Assembly (NCBI GenBank): GCA_964414265.1
Contig: CAYPVT010000022.1
Span: 1 to 12,753, forward strand
Length of the DNA stretch: 12,753 nucleotides
Origin: VMEP01 sp964414265
Lineage (GTDB): Bacteria; Patescibacteriota; Minisyncoccia; Phycocordibacterales; VMEP01
Direction of reading: 5' to 3'
Positions 10,863 through 12,753 of the stretch are shown piece after piece. Position numbers and translations under genes: made by a program. Within the stretch, counting starts at the first letter, position 1, and each line of letters begins with the position of its first letter. Under the pieces are notes generated by a model, which made no database searches, was not told where the DNA came from, and was given only the letters and a program-made list of their open reading frames with translations.

Positions 10863-12753
10863 ATGGAGAAAAATTTTGTTCACCTTCACACCCACTCACA
10901 CTATTCCCTCTTAGACGGACTCACTAAAGTCGACGCAATGGTAAAGCGCGCACAAGAACTCAAAATGCCGGCGCTTGCTCTCACCGACCACGGCAATATG
11001 TATGGAGCAATTGAATTCTATAAACTATGTAAAAGTCACGGCATAAAACCTATTATCGGTGTTGAAGCATATATCGCCGAGCGAACACTTTTCGATAAAG
11101 AACCTGGTATTGATGCCAAGCGTTATCACCTCACTCTTCTCGCCAAAAACGAAAAAGGGTACAAAAATCTTTTAAAACTCGTTAGTCGCGCAAACCTCGA
11201 AGGCTATTATTACAAACCGAGAATGGACAAGGAGCTTCTTCGTGAACACAGCGAGGGAATTATTTGTCTCTCTGGATGTTTTGGTGGTGAACTTTCTCGC
11301 GCCCTCTCCGCGCGTAACGATGAAAAAGCGCGCGCAATAATCGCCGAGTATCAAGATATTTTTGGTAAAGAAAATTATTTTTTAGAGGTGATGGCGCACG
11401 TAAAAATGGACGGCGCCAAAGAAGTTCGTGATAAAATCGTCGCGCTTGGACGAGAATTAAATATTCCTCTTGTCGCCACACACGACTCACACTATTTAGA
11501 TGAAGACGACCACAAGGCGCACGATACACTTCTTGCGGTACAAACAGGATCTGATACCACTGATGCCAATCGTCTCACGTTCGGAGACGACAACTTTTCT
11601 CTAATAGATGCTAAAAAAGCATACGAGCTATTTAAAGATATCCCCGACGCTGTTGAAAATACCGTGCGTATCGCTGAGATGTGCGACATAGAAATTGAGC
11701 TCGGAAAATGGGTTTTCCCAGATATAAAACTACCAGAAAGAAGCACAAGCTATGACGAGGAATTAAAAACCTTAACCTACGAAGGTCTTATTAGACGTGA
11801 GCTTGAAAAAACACCAGAAGTTGAAGAGCGCATAGAATACGAATTAAAAATTATTAAAGATAAGGGATATGCGCCGTATTTCTTGGTTGTGGCCGACCTT
11901 CTTCGTTTTGCCGCTGAAAATAAAATCTTCACAAATATTAGAGGTTCTGTCGCGGGGTCTATTGTCACGTATCTAACAGGAATTACTAAGGTTAATCCAC
12001 TTGAGTACAAACTTCCCTTCGAGCGTTTTCTAAATCCAGAACGCCCCTCGGCGCCCGATATTGATATGGATTTCGCCGACAACCGTCGCGATGAAATGAT
12101 TGAGTATGTAAAGCAAAAATACGGCGCCGACAAAGTTGCGCAAATTGGAACATTCGGAACCATGATGGCGCGCGGAGCCGTGCGTGATGTTGCAAGGGCG
12201 CTTGGACATCCATACGCAACTGGTGACCGTCTTTCTAAATTAATTCCAATGGGATCCCAAGGCTTTCCGATGACAATAGAAAATGCGCTTAAGATGACCC
12301 CAGAACTTAAGACTATTTATAAAAACGAAAAAGATGCAAAAGAAATAATAGATTTGGCAAAAAAACTCGAAGGATGCGTCAGACACGTTTCAGTGCACGC
12401 TGCGGGAGTTGTTATTTCACCTACCCCACTTACTGATTTCACTCCACTACAGTTTGACCCTAAGGGTGGAAAAGTTATTACTCAATACGATATGTATGTT
12501 GTGGAAGATGTTGGTCTTTTAAAGTTTGATTTTCTTGGAATCAGAAATCTTTCAATTTTAGGGAGAGCTGTCGACTTGGTGAAAAAACTTTACGATGAAG
12601 ATGTTGATATTGAACGAATTCCCCTTGACGACAAAATAACGTTTGAACTTTTAGCGCGCGGAGAAACCGAAGGGTTGTTTCAATTAAACGGCGATGGAAT
12701 GACTCGCTACTTAAAAGAACTAAAACCAACCACCATCCACGACATCAACGCTA
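10863..12753 (+). CDS. dnaE: DNA polymerase III alpha subunit (N-terminal 630 codons, cut by window end)
   Basis: This is the replicative polymerase. An N-terminal PHP domain begins HLHTHSHYSLLDG (7-19) and keeps the metal-binding set typical of active PHP domains: His9, His11, Asp18, His43, Glu68, His89, Cys139, Asp208 and His210. The palm of the C-family polymerase follows: RGSVAGS at 360-366, then PDIDMDF with Asp401 and Asp403, which line up with the E. coli catalytic aspartates, and FDFLG with Asp556 as the third. An intact PHP domain is known to give proofreading exonuclease activity in some bacterial DnaE proteins, so this one may proofread itself; that is an inference. The start gives MEKNFVHLHTHS, standard for the family. 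A nearby ATG at 10858 is out of frame. There is no Shine-Dalgarno. The finger, beta-binding and OB regions lie beyond the window. Confidence 0.97.
   Translation, partial: MEKNFVHLHTHSHYSLLDGLTKVDAMVKRAQELKMPALALTDHGNMYGAIEFYKLCKSHGIKPIIGVEAYIAERTLFDKEPGIDAKRYHLTLLAKNEKGYKNLLKLVSRANLEGYYYKPRMDKELLREHSEGIICLSGCFGGELSRALSARNDEKARAIIAEYQDIFGKENYFLEVMAHVKMDGAKEVRDKIVALGRELNIPLVATHDSHYLDEDDHKAHDTLLAVQTGSDTTDANRLTFGDDNFSLIDAKKAYELFKDIPDAVENTVRIAEMCDIEIELGKWVFPDIKLPERSTSYDEELKTLTYEGLIRRELEKTPEVEERIEYELKIIKDKGYAPYFLVVADLLRFAAENKIFTNIRGSVAGSIVTYLTGITKVNPLEYKLPFERFLNPERPSAPDIDMDFADNRRDEMIEYVKQKYGADKVAQIGTFGTMMARGAVRDVARALGHPYATGDRLSKLIPMGSQGFPMTIENALKMTPELKTIYKNEKDAKEIIDLAKKLEGCVRHVSVHAAGVVISPTPLTDFTPLQFDPKGGKVITQYDMYVVEDVGLLKFDFLGIRNLSILGRAVDLVKKLYDEDVDIERIPLDDKITFELLARGETEGLFQLNGDGMTRYLKELKPTTIHDINA

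Noticed and set aside
111..12753. Absence of TGA as a stop codon, suggesting a recoded TGA
   Set aside because: All twelve complete genes end in TAA or TAG, but none contains an in-frame TGA and tryptophan and glycine use standard codons, so stop-codon bias in an AT-rich genome is enough to explain it.
1..12753. CRISPR arrays, tRNA or rRNA genes
   Set aside because: I found no regularly spaced repeats with unique spacers and no tRNA- or rRNA-like sequence. The three-copy hairpin repeat is too diverged and irregularly spaced to be CRISPR.

Overview
The window looks like a piece of a compact, AT-rich bacterial genome of the Candidate Phyla Radiation (Patescibacteria, probably a Parcubacteria-type lineage). 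This rests on the shortened SMC protein, the ribosomal protein S16 with a long acidic tail, the small RNase R, the NusB-Nudix fusion, and the near absence of Shine-Dalgarno sites before housekeeping genes. The lineage call is an inference from gene style; no rRNA is present to confirm it. All twelve complete genes end in TAA or TAG, and the standard code fits throughout.

Layout. Positions 61-596 hold rpsP (minus strand) with its terminator. Positions 597-1027 are a long intergenic region packed with inverted repeats and a three-copy hairpin repeat. rnr (RNase R, plus) covers 1028-3010. Positions 3013-4538 carry a two-gene minus-strand operon, a histidine-phosphatase-family protein followed by a nucleoside-kinase-like P-loop protein. 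This operon sits between two perfect 68-bp copies of the 3' end of rnr, so it looks like an insertion. A compact SMC gene (minus) follows at 4638-6926. A self-contained single-gene unit of unknown function, visibly richer in G+C, occupies 6977-7738 with its own consensus promoter, strong Shine-Dalgarno and strong terminator. Positions 7747-9697 hold the minus-strand cluster rpmF, nusB-nudix, rnc. A second self-contained unit at 9728-10178 encodes two tiny, related membrane proteins. rnhB (minus) and dnaE (plus, cut by the window end) are transcribed divergently from a 57-bp region.

How the genes fit together. The backbone is information processing: ribosomal proteins bS16 and bL32, RNA turnover and maturation (RNase R, RNase III), antitermination (NusB), chromosome organisation (SMC), primer and ribonucleotide removal (RNase HII) and replication (DnaE with an apparently intact PHP domain). 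Inserted between these are accessory units. The two G+C-rich units share a 14-bp promoter segment and strong Shine-Dalgarno sites. By contrast rpsP, rnr, rnhB and the phosphatase gene have a -10 box only 6-8 bp before the start codon, as expected for leaderless mRNAs. The window therefore shows two expression styles side by side.

Most noteworthy are the 68-bp-flanked insertion at the rnr 3' end, the paralogous pair of roughly 50-residue membrane proteins, the shared promoter of the accessory units, the NusB-Nudix fusion with an altered Nudix box, the small SMC without a normal-sized hinge, and the hairpin repeat family with compensatory base changes.
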